The translations under genes and the position numbers were made by a program. This document shows positions 1 to 10,113 of a DNA stretch of 64,000 nucleotides, one piece after another (position 1 is the stretch's first letter; each line of letters opens with the position of its first letter). The DNA is taken from NCBI RefSeq assembly GCF_003428165.1, contig NZ_QLIQ01000002.1, positions 1 through 64,000 of the forward strand, written 5' to 3'. The notes under the pieces were generated by a model. It worked only from the letters and a program-made list of their open reading frames with translations, searched no databases and was not told where the DNA came from. Origin of the DNA: Cysteiniphilum litorale (GTDB lineage Bacteria > Pseudomonadota > Gammaproteobacteria > Francisellales > Francisellaceae).

Positions 1-1
1 T

Positions 2-394
2 GAGTTTTTAGATGACTTAGCCTCATTTCTTAACTTTCAATACGATGCAGAAGATATGCTAACACTTTGGCTTGTTGGCAATAAAGCGCTTGCAAGCAAG
101 CTCAAGCAATCACGCTTTGAGGCATTGCACTCGAGAGTACGTATTTGGCATGAGCTGCAACGCATTAGCAAGTTTGAGGACTTTACCGCATTTATTGATC
201 ATGGGTTTAAGGCGGCAGGGTGTACGACACGCTTATTGGCAGATAGTGATCTACGTTTATTAATGGAAGCAACGCAATGTTTGCCAAGACACATTTATAA
301 TGTCGTGACCAATTGTCTAGAAATTGCTTGTGCACGCAACTTAAATCATATCTCAAGCGATATTCTCGAAGAAGTCCTCGAAAGCATGCGTTAA
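2..394 (+). CDS. C-terminal part of ExeA/TniB-type AAA+ ATPase (5' truncated by window)
   Basis: The reading frame is open from base 2, so the true start lies outside the window; 130 codons are visible. The visible part matches the lid end of ExeA/TniB/MuB-like AAA+ ATPases: a 'LWLVGN' strand-helix, a 'HSRVRIWHELQ' helix with sensor-like arginine, 'FIDHGFKAAGC', a 'CLPRHIYNVV' sensor-2 segment and a final 'SSDILEEVLESMR' helix. The Walker motifs must lie upstream and cannot be checked. In this family such proteins are mostly target-selection helpers encoded beside a DDE transposase; a secretion ExeA is the alternative. The decayed sequence downstream makes a mobile-element origin likely, but this is inference. 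Confidence 0.6.
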   Translation, partial: EFLDDLASFLNFQYDAEDMLTLWLVGNKALASKLKQSRFEALHSRVRIWHELQRISKFEDFTAFIDHGFKAAGCTTRLLADSDLRLLMEATQCLPRHIYNVVTNCLEIACARNLNHISSDILEEVLESMR

Positions 395-722
395 TGCCTG
401 CATGTAACATCACATTGCGCAAACCCTTTTGACCTATATCATATAATCTCGTGTGTAATATCTGTTATCAACCGCAAGGAAGTAGCAAAGCACCGGCTTT
501 GTAAGCGAGCGTGCGAGCGAAGCCCAGATGGCTGTTATTTGAAGAGCAAATAGTAGAAGCAGGCAAGCACTTCAATTTAACATACGAATCATTCCTGCCT
601 TCTTAACCGGATAAGAGACCTAAAAATAGCCAGAATCATCTCCGCATTCATCGTGGGACTATCAACGCCAAATAGTCGGGGACGCTACAATACCCACAAA
701 TTGCGAATGCGCCCGCTCAGCA
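395..722. other. Intergenic stretch without a supported gene
   Basis: No convincing ORF is seen between the ATPase end and the remnant at 723. The composition is patchy, with a GC-richer segment near 490-530 containing the repeated short word 'gcgagcg'. Translation around 630-720 gives short peptide-like pieces interrupted by frame changes. This fits decayed coding DNA, probably the upstream part of the remnant at 723-851. Confidence 0.4.
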
Positions 723-851
723 ATGCTTGCGGTCATTATTATGGGTTATTTACCTGGAAATAGCGCATTACAATTTAGTCTGATACTCATTGCATTTATC
801 GCCATTAATATAATTTCGGGAATTTTTCTAAAAAGAGATAATCAATCTTGA
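723..851 (+). pseudogene. Remnant of an integral membrane protein C-terminus
   Basis: Forty-two codons end exactly one base before the tRNA-Lys 3' end. The peptide has two hydrophobic stretches separated by a short polar break (MLAVIIMGYLPG, then FSLILIAFIAINIISG) and ends with the basic tail FLKRDNQS. This looks like the last transmembrane helix and cytosolic tail of a transporter. No ribosome-binding site or full-length frame exists upstream, so it is probably a pseudogene fragment. The family cannot be named. Confidence 0.3.
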
Positions 852-927
852 TGGTGGGTCGTGCAGGATTCGAACCTGCGACCAATTGGTTAAAAGCCAA
901 CTGCTCTACCGACTGAGCTAACGACCC
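852..927 (-). tRNA. tRNA-Lys (anticodon TTT)
   Basis: On the minus strand a 76-nt cloverleaf runs from GGGTCGT through the D loop, the anticodon loop CTTTTAA (TTT), GGTTCGAATCC and the closing ACGACCC, with an encoded CCA. Its 3' end abuts decayed, mobile-looking sequence, which is a common place for island insertions. Confidence 0.97.
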
Positions 928-938
928 GACGAGGAGCT

Positions 939-966
939 ATTATAACGGCTCAACCCCTTATTGCAA
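939..966 (-). promoter_or_regulatory. sigma70-type promoter of tRNA-Lys
   Basis: Read on the minus strand, TTGCAA (961-966) is followed after 16 bp by a perfect TATAAT (939-944), about a dozen bases upstream of the tRNA 5' end. Confidence 0.75.
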
Positions 967-1143
967 GGGCTTTTTTCAATTAATTCCAGTGAATTTTAAA
1001 TCTGTACTTTTTACAGTCAAACACAAGCGATAGCTTATAGATTAACTCAGCAACTAATGCAACCTCATGGTGCAGGCTATACTTAAAATCCTCCACTAAA
1101 TCTGGCAATACCTCATCAACATCTTAACTTCCTTATTTTTGGC

Positions 1144-1170
1144 AAAAAAAAACCTGCAATCGCAGGTTTT
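1144..1170 (-). terminator. Rho-independent terminator after rplQ
   Basis: On the minus strand a 9-bp stem AAAACCTGC/GCAGGTTTT (1149-1157 with 1162-1170, loop of four) runs straight into a T tract (1144-1150). It lies 25 bases past the rplQ stop and ends the alpha operon. Confidence 0.88.
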
Positions 1171-1194
1171 ATAGTTAGCAATAAAAGTTGTAGA

Positions 1195-1638
1195 TTAAGC
1201 TTCTACTGCTTCTTCAACTTCTACTTGTGGACGATCAACTAGCTCGATAAACGCCATAGGTGCTTTATCACCAAAGCGGAAACCACACTTAAGTACGCGT
1301 GTATAACCACCTGGACGAGCTTCATAACGTGGTCCGATTTCTTCAAATAGCTTCTTAACCGCTTCTTTATTACGTAGGTAATTAAAAGCTTGACGTCTTA
1401 AAGCAACTACTTGACCTTTGAACTCATTATTATCATGATCAGTTGTTGATTTGCGCAGCTCAACTTCACGCTTTGCAAGCGTAATTAAAGGCTCGATAAA
1501 GCCTCTTAACTCTTTTGCTTTAGGCAAAGTTGTTTTGATCAGCTCATGCTTTAACAATGAAGCTGACATGTTTCTAAACATCGCTTTGCGATGGCTGCTT
1601 GTTCTATTAAACTTACGACCACTCTTACGATGACGCAT
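1195..1638 (-). CDS. rplQ: 50S ribosomal protein L17
   Basis: L17 binds 23S rRNA near the peptide exit tunnel. The protein has 147 residues and opens with the family signature [20 protein letters not shown]. The core ends around residue 125, and the last 20 residues form an acidic tail (VEVEEAVEA) that makes it longer than the E. coli protein. It is the last gene of the rpsM-rpsK-rpsD-rpoA-rplQ unit, 29 bp after rpoA, and is followed by a strong terminator. Confidence 0.98.
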   Translation of the reverse strand: MRHRKSGRKFNRTSSHRKAMFRNMSASLLKHELIKTTLPKAKELRGFIEPLITLAKREVELRKSTTDHDNNEFKGQVVALRRQAFNYLRNKEAVKKLFEEIGPRYEARPGGYTRVLKCGFRFGDKAPMAFIELVDRPQVEVEEAVEA

Positions 1639-1667
1639 AGTAATTTCCTTCTAGTTAAAATTATATA

Positions 1668-2642
1668 TTACTTACTAAGCTGTTCTGGCGGCCAGTTGTC
1701 AATTCTGACACCTAAAGAGAGGCCTCTTTCAGCTAACACAGCTTTTATTTCATTCAAAGACTTACGCCCCAAATTTGGAATGCGCATTAAGTCTGACTCA
1801 GGGAATTGCACCAAATCGCCCAAATAACGAATATTCTGAGCTTTTAGACAGTTCGCTGATCTGACCGTTAATTCTAAGTCTTCAACAGGTCTAAGTAATA
1901 AAGGATCGATTTCAGGGGCATCTTGTGCAGATTTGCGACCTAGTGGTGCTTTCAAATCTACAAATACAGCGATCTGCTCATAGAAATAAGTCATCGCTAA
2001 CTCGATTGCCACCTCAGGCTTAATCGTACCTTTAGTACGCATATAAATTTCTAATTTCTCGCTATTATCATCTAAAGCTGAAACGGTAAAGGAAACATCT
2101 AGAATCGGATTATAAGCGGCATCTAATGGAATATAGCCAACCAACAATTCTTCAACTGCTGCTTGTGTATAAACGGTAGATGGCACAAATCCACGACCCT
2201 TGGTCACTTTAAGCGACATATTAAGCTTGCCACCTTCGTTAAGATTAGCAATGACATAATTAGGATCTGATACTTTGACATTACCACTAACTTCAAGATC
2301 TTTCGCCAATAATTTTGAAGGACCTGCTTTAGTGATTGTCAAATACGCTTCTTCTGTTTCATCTTGTAAACTAATAGCCAGTTTTTTTAGATTAAGCAGA
2401 ATTTCTACAACATCTTCTTGTACACCTTCGATGGTGCAGTATTCATGTAAAGCGCCTTCAAGCTGCGCTTCTGTTACTGCAGAACCTGGTATAGAAGATA
2501 ATAAAATTCTTCTGAGAGCATTTCCCATTACATGACCAAAACCAACAGCTAACGGCTCAAGCACCACTTTAAAGTGGTTATTTTTAACCTCAGTAACACT
2601 GCCAATTTGTGGTTTGTAAGCTTCAGTTGGACAAGTATGCAT
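1668..2642 (-). CDS. rpoA: DNA-directed RNA polymerase subunit alpha
   Basis: This is the assembly scaffold of RNA polymerase and the target of UP elements and activators. At 324 residues it has the usual length. The N-terminal dimerisation/assembly domain (about 1-230) includes [17 protein letters not shown]. After a linker, the C-terminal domain (about 245-324) contains the helix-hairpin-helix [19 protein letters not shown] that contacts DNA. It lies between rpsD and rplQ, the normal alpha-operon order. Confidence 0.98.
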   Translation of the reverse strand: MHTCPTEAYKPQIGSVTEVKNNHFKVVLEPLAVGFGHVMGNALRRILLSSIPGSAVTEAQLEGALHEYCTIEGVQEDVVEILLNLKKLAISLQDETEEAYLTITKAGPSKLLAKDLEVSGNVKVSDPNYVIANLNEGGKLNMSLKVTKGRGFVPSTVYTQAAVEELLVGYIPLDAAYNPILDVSFTVSALDDNSEKLEIYMRTKGTIKPEVAIELAMTYFYEQIAVFVDLKAPLGRKSAQDAPEIDPLLLRPVEDLELTVRSANCLKAQNIRYLGDLVQFPESDLMRIPNLGRKSLNEIKAVLAERGLSLGVRIDNWPPEQLSK

Positions 2643-2663
2643 TAACTGCTCTCCGTTTATCTA

Positions 2664-3284
2664 TTATTTAGAGTACAATTCAACAATTAGCTGCTCATTG
2701 ATATCAGCAGATAATTCAGCACGCTCTGGCTTAGACTTGAAAGCACCTTCAACTTTTGCTTCATCTACTTCAATCCAAGATAAAGTGCCACGTTGTTTAG
2801 CAAGTTCTAATGCGCTTTGAATACGCAATTGCTTCTTCGATTTTTCACGAACTGCAACAATGTCACCCGCTTGTAAAGCATATGAAGGGATATTACATGC
2901 TTTGCCATTTACCAAAATGCCTTTGTGTGTTACCAACTGACGCGCTTCTGCACGTGTTGCACCAAAGCCCATACGGAAAACAACATTGTCCAAACGACCT
3001 TCTAAAAGCTCAAGCAGGTTTGCACCTGTATTACCTTTGCGTCTTGCCGCTTCAACATAATAACGCTTAAATTGGTTCTCAAGTATGCCATAAATACGAC
3101 GTACTTTTTGTTTCTCACGCAATTGCAAACCGTAGTCAGATAGGCGCGCTCTTTTTGCACCGTGTTGACCAGGCTGCGTGTTGATTTTACATTTTTCTTC
3201 GATCGATCTTACACCGCTTTTTAGCTGAAGATCAGTACCTTCTCTACGAGAAAGCTTACACTTAGGTCCTAAGTATCTAGCCAT
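2664..3284 (-). CDS. rpsD: 30S ribosomal protein S4
   Basis: S4 is a primary 16S rRNA binder that starts 30S assembly. In E. coli it also represses its own operon at the rpsM leader. The 206-residue protein starts [19 protein letters not shown] and carries the S4 RNA-binding domain from about residue 96 ([20 protein letters not shown]). It lies 19 bp after rpsK and 21 bp before rpoA, so it is co-transcribed with both. Confidence 0.98.
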   Translation of the reverse strand: MARYLGPKCKLSRREGTDLQLKSGVRSIEEKCKINTQPGQHGAKRARLSDYGLQLREKQKVRRIYGILENQFKRYYVEAARRKGNTGANLLELLEGRLDNVVFRMGFGATRAEARQLVTHKGILVNGKACNIPSYALQAGDIVAVREKSKKQLRIQSALELAKQRGTLSWIEVDEAKVEGAFKSKPERAELSADINEQLIVELYSK

Positions 3285-3302
3285 TTCACTTACCTTAAAA
3301 TC

Positions 3303-3689
3303 TTATACACGACGTTTTTTCGGAGGACGGCAACCGTTATGCGGTAACGGTGTTACATCCGTAATGCTCGTCACTTTGAAGCCTTTTGCATTTAAAGCGC
3401 GTACCGCAGATTCGCGTCCAGGTCCAGGACCTTTCACAAGAACATCTACGTTTTTCACACCATACTCAAGCGCAACATCACCTGCTCTTTCAGCGGCAAC
3501 CTGTGCTGCAAAAGGTGTACTCTTACGAGAACCTCTAAAACCACTACCACCAGAAGTCGCCCAAGACAACGCATTACCTTGACGATCCGTAATAGTGATA
3601 ATCGTGTTGTTGAAAGAAGCGTGGATATGCGCAATCGCATCCGGTACGCTCTTCTTGATTTTCTTCTTAGGCTTTACAGCTTTTGCCAT
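3303..3689 (-). CDS. rpsK: 30S ribosomal protein S11
   Basis: S11 lines the platform of the small subunit near the mRNA exit. The protein has 128 residues, with the central [19 protein letters not shown] segment and the basic family C-terminus [13 protein letters not shown]-like ending ([13 protein letters not shown]). It is the second gene of the alpha operon, 30 bp after rpsM. Confidence 0.98.
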   Translation of the reverse strand: MAKAVKPKKKIKKSVPDAIAHIHASFNNTIITITDRQGNALSWATSGGSGFRGSRKSTPFAAQVAAERAGDVALEYGVKNVDVLVKGPGPGRESAVRALNAKGFKVTSITDVTPLPHNGCRPPKKRRV

Positions 3690-3719
3690 AAGTTTGATTC
3701 CTATTTGTTATAATTGTAC

Positions 3720-4076
3720 TTATGCCCTAATTGGCTTTCTTGGTCCTTTACGCGTACGAGCATTCGTCTTAGTACGCTGACCTCTTACAGGCAGATTACG
3801 GCGATGTCTACGACCACGATATGTACCTAGATCCATTAAACGCTTAATGTTCATTGATACTTCACGACGAAGATCACCTTCCACTGTAAACTTGGCAACT
3901 TCACTTCTCAATAACTCGATCTGCTCTTCTGTCAAGTCTTTGATTTTGTTGCTTGGTTCAATGTTACACGCAGCACATATTTTAATTGCGCGTGGACGCC
4001 CAATACCATAAATCGCTGTTAAGGCAACATCAGCATGCTTATGATCAGGAACGTTAATCCCAGCTATACGAGCCAT
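3720..4076 (-). CDS. rpsM: 30S ribosomal protein S13
   Basis: S13 sits in the head of the small subunit and contacts the P-site tRNA and the large subunit. The protein has 118 residues and starts [20 protein letters not shown]. Its helix-two-turn-helix is [12 protein letters not shown], and its basic tail [18 protein letters not shown] is typical. It is the first gene of the alpha operon and has its own promoter at 4140-4168. Confidence 0.98.
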   Translation of the reverse strand: MARIAGINVPDHKHADVALTAIYGIGRPRAIKICAACNIEPSNKIKDLTEEQIELLRSEVAKFTVEGDLRREVSMNIKRLMDLGTYRGRRHRRNLPVRGQRTKTNARTRKGPRKPIRA

Positions 4077-4115
4077 TTACAATACTCCATTTACTTTATT
4101 AATATCTTAAAATTA

Positions 4116-4190
4116 TTAGTTAATTTGGCACGGCGGTCGAATATAACGCTTTTTTTATGAAAAAGCAAGCCGCCATGTCTAATTATTAAC
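4116..4190. repeat. Nested inverted repeat between rpmJ and rpsM
   Basis: An imperfect outer pair (4116-4136 with 4170-4190, sharing GGCGG/CCGCC and AT-rich ends) encloses a perfect inner 7-bp stem GCTTTTT/AAAAAGC (4148-4154 with 4160-4166). The position matches the spc/alpha operon boundary, so it may reduce read-through or structure the alpha leader. The alpha promoter overlaps it. Confidence 0.5.
4140..4168 (-). promoter_or_regulatory. Alpha operon promoter (rpsM-rplQ)
   Basis: On the minus strand TTGCTT (4163-4168) and TATATT (4140-4145) are 17 bp apart. This places a start site about 55 bases before rpsM, the position at which alpha operons commonly have their own promoter. Confidence 0.6.
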
Positions 4191-4299
4191 CTTGACGCTG
4201 TTTGTGTCTTGGATCAGTACAGATCACACGCACCACACGATTACGCTTGATCACTTTACAGTTTCTACACATCTTCTTCACAGAAGCTCTGACTTTCAT
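4186..4299 (-). CDS. rpmJ: 50S ribosomal protein L36
   Basis: This 37-codon gene encodes [14 protein letters not shown] followed by a basic middle and [12 protein letters not shown]. It is the zinc-ribbon form of L36 with ligands Cys11, Cys14, Cys27 and His32, so zinc dependence is expected. It follows secY by 24 bp and closes the spc operon. It ends just inside the nested inverted repeat upstream of rpsM. Confidence 0.96.
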
Positions 4300-4323
4300 C
4301 TGATTACCTCATTCTTGTTAAAA

Positions 4324-5655
4324 TTATAATTTACCGTAATTACTCAAATTTGCTTTCTTTAACAGTGAGTCATACTGAGTTGACATCATATGTGATTGCA
4401 CTTGCGCCATGAAATCCATGATCACAACCACGACGATCAATAGCGATGTTCCGCCAAATGTAAACGACAACCCATGACCAAAAAAGTTCATAACAAAAAT
4501 TGGTAATAAACAAATTGCGGTAATATAGATCGAACCAATAAGTGTTAGCTTACTCATGACCGAGTCGATATATTTTGCTGTTTGTTCACCAGGTCTAACC
4601 CCAGTAATAAACGCCCCAGAACGCTTAAGATTATCTGCCGTTTCTTTCGGATTGAAAACAAGCGCCGTATAGAAGAAACAAAAGAAAATAATCGCTGCTG
4701 CAAAAATTAAAGTATACAGCAAGCTACCTGGTTGAAGCGCTTCACCAATTTCAGCTAACCACCCTAGTGACGGTGAAGATGCAAACCAATTAGAAAGCAT
4801 CCCCGGAACCATCAAAATAGATGATGCGAAAATAGGCGGAATCACACCCGCCATATTTAGTTTTAATGGTAAATGACTTGTTTGTGGCGCCATCATCTTA
4901 CGACCTTGCTGACGTTTAGCATAGTTAACCGTAATACGACGTTGAGCACGTTCGACAAAAACAACAAAAGCAACAACCGCTAGTAGAATAACTAGCAACA
5001 CCCAAACAGTTAGATATGAAATTGCGCCTTGGTTAGCTTGTGAAATCGTTGTGCTAATTTCAAATGGCAGGTTAGCAACAATACCTGAGAAGATTAGTAA
5101 TGAGATACCATTACCAATACCACGCTCAGTCATCTGCTCACCCAACCACATCAAAAACATACTGCCTGTTGTCATTGAGATAATTGCGGCAAAATAAAAC
5201 AAAAATCTTGAGTCAATATCCACGAGTCCAGGCTGATTAAACGTATAAACTGCGATACCAAACGATTGCACTAACGCTAGCGCCAAAGTCGCATATCTTG
5301 TGTATTGCGTTATTTTCTTCTGCCCTGATTCCCCTTCTTTTTTGAGCTCCATCAGCTTCGGTGAAACCGCACTCATCATTTGGAAGATAATCGACGCTGA
5401 AATATAAGGCATAACACCTAATGCGAAGATACTTAGCTTCTCAAGTGCGCCACCTGAGAACATGTTAAACATGCTCAAAAGCCCGTTGCCACCAGCGTAT
5501 TGCGCTGACATTAACTTGCTTAACTGATCGGCATCAATATATGGGATCGGGATATAGACACCTAGTCTAAAGACAATAATGCCTAATAAGACAAAAAGAA
5601 GGCGTTGTCTTAATTCCTTAAGTCCGCCACCTTTTTTAAGATTTTGTGTTGCCAT
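4324..5655 (-). CDS. secY: Protein translocase subunit SecY
   Basis: SecY is the channel of the Sec translocon in the inner membrane. The 443 residues are the normal length and hold ten hydrophobic helices. Visible family marks are [14 protein letters not shown] near the N-terminus, [15 protein letters not shown] in the middle, and the loop [20 protein letters not shown] with the conserved [10 protein letters not shown] needed for SecA contact. The gene is in its usual spc operon place between rplO (7-bp gap) and rpmJ. Confidence 0.98.
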   Translation of the reverse strand: MATQNLKKGGGLKELRQRLLFVLLGIIVFRLGVYIPIPYIDADQLSKLMSAQYAGGNGLLSMFNMFSGGALEKLSIFALGVMPYISASIIFQMMSAVSPKLMELKKEGESGQKKITQYTRYATLALALVQSFGIAVYTFNQPGLVDIDSRFLFYFAAIISMTTGSMFLMWLGEQMTERGIGNGISLLIFSGIVANLPFEISTTISQANQGAISYLTVWVLLVILLAVVAFVVFVERAQRRITVNYAKRQQGRKMMAPQTSHLPLKLNMAGVIPPIFASSILMVPGMLSNWFASSPSLGWLAEIGEALQPGSLLYTLIFAAAIIFFCFFYTALVFNPKETADNLKRSGAFITGVRPGEQTAKYIDSVMSKLTLIGSIYITAICLLPIFVMNFFGHGLSFTFGGTSLLIVVVVIMDFMAQVQSHMMSTQYDSLLKKANLSNYGKL

Positions 5656-5662
5656 AGCAATA

Positions 5663-6094
5663 TTACTCTACCTTGCCACCAGCAGATTCAATAGCTGCTT
5701 TTGCACCTTTTGTGCAATGCAAGCCATTAATAGTAACTGGTTTATTGATTTCACCACTTGCAATAATACGCGCTTCAAGCATATCTTTACGTATAATACC
5801 TGCTTGCTTTAATGCATCCAGAGTCACTACGTCAGCTTCGATTACATTTAATTCATGCAATCTGATTTCAGCAACATATTTTGCTTTTTGTGAAGTAAAA
5901 CCAAATTTAGGTAGTCTTCTTTGTAAAGGCATCTGACCGCCTTCAAAACCAACTTTATGGTAACCGCCAGAGCGTGCTTTTTGCCCTTTGTGACCACGAC
6001 CAGAAGTCTTACCAAGACCACTACCGATACCACGACCAAGGCGCTTCGCAGCAGGCTTTGAACCCGGCGCTGGAGAAATTGTATTTAATCTCAT
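5663..6094 (-). CDS. rplO: 50S ribosomal protein L15
   Basis: L15 is a late-assembly 23S binder. The protein has 143 residues. The glycine- and arginine-rich N-terminus ([20 protein letters not shown]) is diagnostic, and so is the [15 protein letters not shown] segment. It lies 5 bp after rpmD and 7 bp before secY. Confidence 0.98.
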   Translation of the reverse strand: MRLNTISPAPGSKPAAKRLGRGIGSGLGKTSGRGHKGQKARSGGYHKVGFEGGQMPLQRRLPKFGFTSQKAKYVAEIRLHELNVIEADVVTLDALKQAGIIRKDMLEARIIASGEINKPVTINGLHCTKGAKAAIESAGGKVE

Positions 6095-6099
6095 TGAAA

Positions 6100-6285
6100 T
6101 TACCCCTCTATCTTCACCATGTAGTTGATCTTGTTAGCCATACCGCGATTAGCAGGCGTATCAATCACTTCTACACTTTGGCGAATTTTACGTAAACCTA
6201 AGCCGCTTGCACACGCTTTGTGTGACGCTTGGCGACCAATTAGGCTTTTCGTCAACGTTACTTTAAAAGTCTTATTATCAGTCAT
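6100..6285 (-). CDS. rpmD: 50S ribosomal protein L30
   Basis: This small (61-residue) L30 has the family core [27 protein letters not shown] and the middle [14 protein letters not shown]. It lies between rpsE and rplO with gaps of only 5 bp on both sides, implying tight translational coupling. Confidence 0.97.
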   Translation of the reverse strand: MTDNKTFKVTLTKSLIGRQASHKACASGLGLRKIRQSVEVIDTPANRGMANKINYMVKIEG

Positions 6286-6290
6286 CGTAC

Positions 6291-6791
6291 TTACCCTTGA
6301 ATTGCTTCAACGCTTAAGCCACGCTTCTCTGCAATCTCCTCAGGAGATTTAAGGTTGCTTAAACCATTGATAGTTGCACGAACAACGTTGATTGGGTTAG
6401 TTGAACCATAAGTCTTAGCTAAAACGTTATGAACACCCACCACTTCAAATACTGCACGCATCGCACCACCGGCAATAATACCTGTACCCTGAGATGCTGG
6501 CTGCATGAATACTTTAGACGCGCCATGGTTAGCAGTTGTTGGATACCATAAAGTATCACCATTTAGGTTAACTGTTTCCATATTGCGACGTGCGTTTTCC
6601 ATTGCTTTTTGGATTGCCACAGGTACTTCACGAGATTTACCTCTACCAATACCGACTCGGCCATTTCCATCACCAACAACAACTAAAGCAGCAAAGCTCA
6701 TGATTCTGCCGCCTTTAACTGTTTTGGCATGTCTTTTAACGCTGACTAACTTTTCGATCAAGCCGTCAGTTTTTTGCATATTATCTGCCAT
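6291..6791 (-). CDS. rpsE: 30S ribosomal protein S5
   Basis: S5 affects decoding fidelity and the mRNA entry helicase. The protein has 166 residues. The N-terminal double-stranded-RNA-binding fold ([20 protein letters not shown]) and the loop [18 protein letters not shown] are clear, followed by the C-terminal domain with [20 protein letters not shown]. It lies 16 bp after rplR. Confidence 0.98.
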   Translation of the reverse strand: MADNMQKTDGLIEKLVSVKRHAKTVKGGRIMSFAALVVVGDGNGRVGIGRGKSREVPVAIQKAMENARRNMETVNLNGDTLWYPTTANHGASKVFMQPASQGTGIIAGGAMRAVFEVVGVHNVLAKTYGSTNPINVVRATINGLSNLKSPEEIAEKRGLSVEAIQG

Positions 6792-6807
6792 TATCAGTCG
6801 CCTTTAA

Positions 6808-7161
6808 TTAAAATTTCAAACCATTTTCTCTAGCTGAATCAGCTAGTGCTTTTACGCGGCCGTGATATTTAAAGCCTGAACGATCAAAAGCAACCTGTTC
6901 AATACCTTTCTCAACAGCACGCTGCGCAATTATTTTACCAACAACAACTGCCGCAGCAACGTTGCCAGTATAAGCGCAATCGCCTTTCACAGCTTGCTCA
7001 AGTGTTGAAGCTTGCACTAAAACCTGAGCACCATTGCCAGAAATAATTTGAGCATACATATGCTTAGGTGTTCTATGTATGCATAAACGAACTTGATTTA
7101 GCTCTTTAAGTTTAATGCGTGTACGTTTTGCACGACGTAAACGAGCAATTTTCTTATCCAT
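6808..7161 (-). CDS. rplR: 50S ribosomal protein L18
   Basis: L18 binds 5S rRNA together with L5. The protein has 117 residues with a basic N-terminus ([18 protein letters not shown]) and the conserved end [28 protein letters not shown]-like segment ([20 protein letters not shown]). It lies between rplF and rpsE in the standard spc order. Confidence 0.98.
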   Translation of the reverse strand: MDKKIARLRRAKRTRIKLKELNQVRLCIHRTPKHMYAQIISGNGAQVLVQASTLEQAVKGDCAYTGNVAAAVVVGKIIAQRAVEKGIEQVAFDRSGFKYHGRVKALADSARENGLKF

Positions 7162-7174
7162 AGTTCTAACTCAC

Positions 7175-7711
7175 TTATTTTTTCTTAGCTTCTTTGGTGA
7201 TTACTCTTTCATCCGCATAACGAACACCCTTGCCTTTGTAGACTTCAGGTTGACGATAAGCACGGATATCTGCTGCAACTTTACCAAGTAGCTCTTTATT
7301 GGCACTCTTCAAAACGATTTCAGTTTGTGAAGGTGTCTCAGCTGTCACGCCTTGTGGTAACGCATGATCAACTGGATGAGAGAAACCAAGCGTTAAGTTA
7401 ACGCTGTTACCTTGAGCCTTAGCACGGTAACCAACACCAACCAACTGTAACTTCTTCTCAAAGCCTTGACTAACACCAATAACCATGTTGTTAATCACAG
7501 CACGCGCAGTACCTGATTGCATGTTAGCAGTTTTAGATTCATCGTTTGGCTTCACATTGATGATTTTATCTGCAACTTCAATTGTCACTGCATTATTAAT
7601 TTTTTTAACTAGTTCGCCTTTGGCACCCTTAACGGTAACAAGGTTATCATTTGCTACTGCAACTGTGACACCGCTAGGAATAGCAACAGGCTTTTTACCA
7701 ACTCTAGACAT
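7175..7711 (-). CDS. rplF: 50S ribosomal protein L6
   Basis: L6 is near the sarcin-ricin loop. At 178 residues it shows the two-repeat L6 fold, starting [17 protein letters not shown]. The conserved C-terminal signature [20 protein letters not shown] is present. It is 15 bp downstream of rpsH. Confidence 0.98.
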   Translation of the reverse strand: MSRVGKKPVAIPSGVTVAVANDNLVTVKGAKGELVKKINNAVTIEVADKIINVKPNDESKTANMQSGTARAVINNMVIGVSQGFEKKLQLVGVGYRAKAQGNSVNLTLGFSHPVDHALPQGVTAETPSQTEIVLKSANKELLGKVAADIRAYRQPEVYKGKGVRYADERVITKEAKKK

Positions 7712-7726
7712 TAAAAATCTCCTGTT

Positions 7727-8119
7727 TTATGCTACGTAGCAAATTATTTCACCACCAACGCCTTCTGAACGCGCTTTTCTGTCGCTCATAAGACCTTTAG
7801 AAGTTGAAATCACAGCCACACCAAAGCCACCATGAACTTTAGGAAGTTCACTTGCCGTCTTGTAAATACGAAGACCAGGGCGACTTACACGCTTAAGCAT
7901 TTCAATCACAGGTTGCCCTTGGTGATATTTAAGCTCAACACTAAGCGTACCGTTATTTTCTTCAGAAACATTAACACTCTTGATAAAACCTTCTGCAACA
8001 AGAAGATCAGCAATTGCTTTTTTCTTCTTAGATAAAGGCATAGAAACAGTTGTCTTATGTGCAGACAAACCATTTCTAATTCTTGTTAGCATATCTGCAA
8101 TAGGATCTTGCATACTCAT
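7727..8119 (-). CDS. rpsH: 30S ribosomal protein S8
   Basis: S8 binds the central domain of 16S rRNA, and in E. coli it represses the spc operon at the rplE leader. The protein has 130 residues, starting [17 protein letters not shown] and ending in the conserved [20 protein letters not shown]. It lies 17 bp after rpsN. Confidence 0.98.
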   Translation of the reverse strand: MSMQDPIADMLTRIRNGLSAHKTTVSMPLSKKKKAIADLLVAEGFIKSVNVSEENNGTLSVELKYHQGQPVIEMLKRVSRPGLRIYKTASELPKVHGGFGVAVISTSKGLMSDRKARSEGVGGEIICYVA

Positions 8120-8136
8120 AAAATTTAATCCTTCTA

Positions 8137-8442
8137 TTACCAGCTAGCTTTTTTCAAGCCAGGAACATCACCAACCATTGCGTGCTCACGCAACTTGTTA
8201 CGGCATAAACCAAACTTCTTGTAAACAGCATGCGGTCTACCGGTAATACGGCAGCGCGTTTGTAAACGTGAAGGTGATGAATTCACTGGAAGCTTTTGCA
8301 ATTTAATTTGCGCATCCCACTTTTGATCATCAGTGGCATCTGGACTTAGAATAATTGCTTTAAGCTCAGCTCTTTTTTGAGCATATTTAGCAACTAATCT
8401 TTGTCTTTTTAATTCTCTTTGGATCATTCCAAGTTTTGCCAT
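8137..8442 (-). CDS. rpsN: 30S ribosomal protein S14, zinc-free form
   Basis: At 101 residues this is the long S14 type without the CxxC zinc ribbon (conserved region [20 protein letters not shown] has only isolated cysteines). This contrasts with the zinc-type L36 encoded nearby. It ends in the invariant GLKKASW. It lies 14 bp after rplE. Confidence 0.98.
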   Translation of the reverse strand: MAKLGMIQRELKRQRLVAKYAQKRAELKAIILSPDATDDQKWDAQIKLQKLPVNSSPSRLQTRCRITGRPHAVYKKFGLCRNKLREHAMVGDVPGLKKASW

Positions 8443-8456
8443 TGTAAGGTTACTCC

Positions 8457-8996
8457 TTAAGATTTCAGCGGGAAGTTAAACGCTGTCAATAGCGCTTTAC
8501 CGTGTTCATTACTCTTAGCAGTTGTTGTAATTGTGATATCTAAACCACGAATACTATCAACTTTATCGTAATCAATTTCTGGAAAAGCGATTTGCTCGCG
8601 CATACCCATACTGTAATTACCACGCCCATCAAATGATTTAGGGTTTAAACCACGGAAATCGCGGACACGTGGGATTGCAATCGATACTAAACGATCTAAG
8701 AATTCATACATACGCTCGCCACGCAAAGTTACCTTCGCGCCAATTGGCCAACCATCACGAATCTTAAAGCCAGCGATAGATTTTTTAGTTTTAGTAATCA
8801 CAGCCTTTTGACCTGCAATTGCTTCTAAGTCTCTTACCGCGTGCTCTAACGCTTTTTTATCTTTTGCAGCTTCACCAACACCCATATTAAGCGTGATTTT
8901 AGTAATGCGTGGAATTTCCATCACATTAGCTACACCTAGCTCATCTTTAAGCTGTGGAACTACTTTTTCTTGATAGAAAGCTTTTAGCCTTGCCAT
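8457..8996 (-). CDS. rplE: 50S ribosomal protein L5
   Basis: L5 carries 5S rRNA into the central protuberance. The protein has 179 residues. Visible marks are the start [16 protein letters not shown], the [11 protein letters not shown] strand, the loop [21 protein letters not shown] and the [17 protein letters not shown] end. It follows rplX by 10 bp. Confidence 0.98.
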   Translation of the reverse strand: MARLKAFYQEKVVPQLKDELGVANVMEIPRITKITLNMGVGEAAKDKKALEHAVRDLEAIAGQKAVITKTKKSIAGFKIRDGWPIGAKVTLRGERMYEFLDRLVSIAIPRVRDFRGLNPKSFDGRGNYSMGMREQIAFPEIDYDKVDSIRGLDITITTTAKSNEHGKALLTAFNFPLKS

Positions 8997-9006
8997 ATTT
9001 TACTAC

Positions 9007-9330
9007 CTATAGATCTACTAATTCGCCATTTGACTTGAAATAGCGAACTTTTTTATTACCATCTTCTACAAATTTAACGCCAACACGGTCAGCTTTCTTT
9101 GTAGCAGGGTTATATAAAGCAACATTAGATGCGTGAATAGATGCTTCTTTCTCGATAATGCCGCCCTCAACCCCTTTATTTGGGTTAGGCTTTACATGTT
9201 TCTTGACAAGATTAACACCTTCCACCACTACGCGATTCTCTTCAGAAAGCACAGTGACTATTGTTCCTCTACGACCTTTGTCTTTACCAGCGATAATTAC
9301 AACGTCATCGCCTTTCTTCAGTCTATTCAT
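9007..9330 (-). CDS. rplX: 50S ribosomal protein L24
   Basis: L24 is an assembly initiator at the tunnel exit. The protein has 107 residues. The N-terminal KOW motif is clear ([20 protein letters not shown]), followed by [15 protein letters not shown] and the family C-terminus. It lies between rplN and rplE in the spc operon. Confidence 0.98.
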   Translation of the reverse strand: MNRLKKGDDVVIIAGKDKGRRGTIVTVLSEENRVVVEGVNLVKKHVKPNPNKGVEGGIIEKEASIHASNVALYNPATKKADRVGVKFVEDGNKKVRYFKSNGELVDL

Positions 9331-9348
9331 TCTCTGTTATACTCCAAC

Positions 9349-9717
9349 TTATAACACTTCAGGGGCAAGTGAAACAATCTTCATAAATTGTTCACTACGT
9401 AGCTCACGTGTCACAGGACCGAATATACGCGTACCAATAGGTTGGTTGTTGTTATTCAAAAGAACAACAGCATTACCATCAAAGCGTAAAACAGAACCAT
9501 CGCGACGACGAACACCTTTTGCTGTTCTAACCACAACCGCACTATATACGCTTCCTTTTTTTACCTTACCGCGTGGGTTCGCTTCTTTAACAGAAACTTT
9601 GATCACATCACCAACACTTGCGTATCTGCGATGAGAACCACCCAACACTTTGATACATTCTACCCTACGAGCGCCACTATTATCAGCAACTTGAAGTTCA
9701 GTTTGCATCTGAATCAT
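9349..9717 (-). CDS. rplN: 50S ribosomal protein L14
   Basis: L14 forms an intersubunit bridge. The protein has 122 residues, starting [20 protein letters not shown], with the signature [19 protein letters not shown] and the end [14 protein letters not shown]. It is the first gene of the spc operon, preceded by a 142-bp spacer holding a promoter and a leader hairpin. Confidence 0.98.
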   Translation of the reverse strand: MIQMQTELQVADNSGARRVECIKVLGGSHRRYASVGDVIKVSVKEANPRGKVKKGSVYSAVVVRTAKGVRRRDGSVLRFDGNAVVLLNNNNQPIGTRIFGPVTRELRSEQFMKIVSLAPEVL

Positions 9718-9754
9718 TTTATATACCTCACTTACGTCAATTTCTAAATAGTGG

Positions 9755-9798
9755 CGTCAAAAGACGCACTATTATAACAACAAAAATTAAAATTGCAA
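9755..9798 (-). promoter_or_regulatory. spc operon promoter and leader hairpin
   Basis: On the minus strand TTGCAA (9793-9798) is followed after 16 bp by a perfect TATAAT (9771-9776). Just past the expected start site the transcript forms a short hairpin GCGTC-TTTT-GACGC (9754-9767 on the plus strand). This separates the S10 operon (ending rpsQ) from the spc operon. Confidence 0.75.
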
Positions 9799-9859
9799 TT
9801 TGACAATTTGCATAGAGAATAACCTCCTCCACGCAAGCTGTTTTATGATTACATTTTTA

Positions 9860-10111
9860 TTATTTTGCACGCTCTACGATTGAAACCAAACGCCACTTTT
9901 TAGTTTTTGAGTAAGGTCTTGTTTCAGTGATCTCAACCGTATCACCTTCGTTGCACTCGTTTGCTTCATCATGCGCATGGTACTTAGTCGATTTAGTTAC
10001 AAACTTACCATATAACGGATGCTTAACCTTACGATCTACAACGACCGTGATCGTTTTATCCATCTTATCGCTGGTTACTTTACCAAGTAACGTTCTTATT
10101 TTATCACTCAT
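9860..10111 (-). CDS. rpsQ: 30S ribosomal protein S17
   Basis: S17 is an early 16S binder with an OB fold. The protein has 83 residues, with [20 protein letters not shown] near the N-terminus and the conserved [20 protein letters not shown]. It is the last gene of the S10 operon, 2 bp after rpmC, and is followed by the promoter-bearing gap before rplN. Confidence 0.98.
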   Translation of the reverse strand: MSDKIRTLLGKVTSDKMDKTITVVVDRKVKHPLYGKFVTKSTKYHAHDEANECNEGDTVEITETRPYSKTKKWRLVSIVERAK

Positions 10112-10113
10112 CT

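Noticed and set aside
1-851. attL/attR direct repeat of the tRNA-Lys 3' end
   Set aside because: No second copy of the tRNA 3' sequence was found in the 851 bases available; the other end would lie outside the window.
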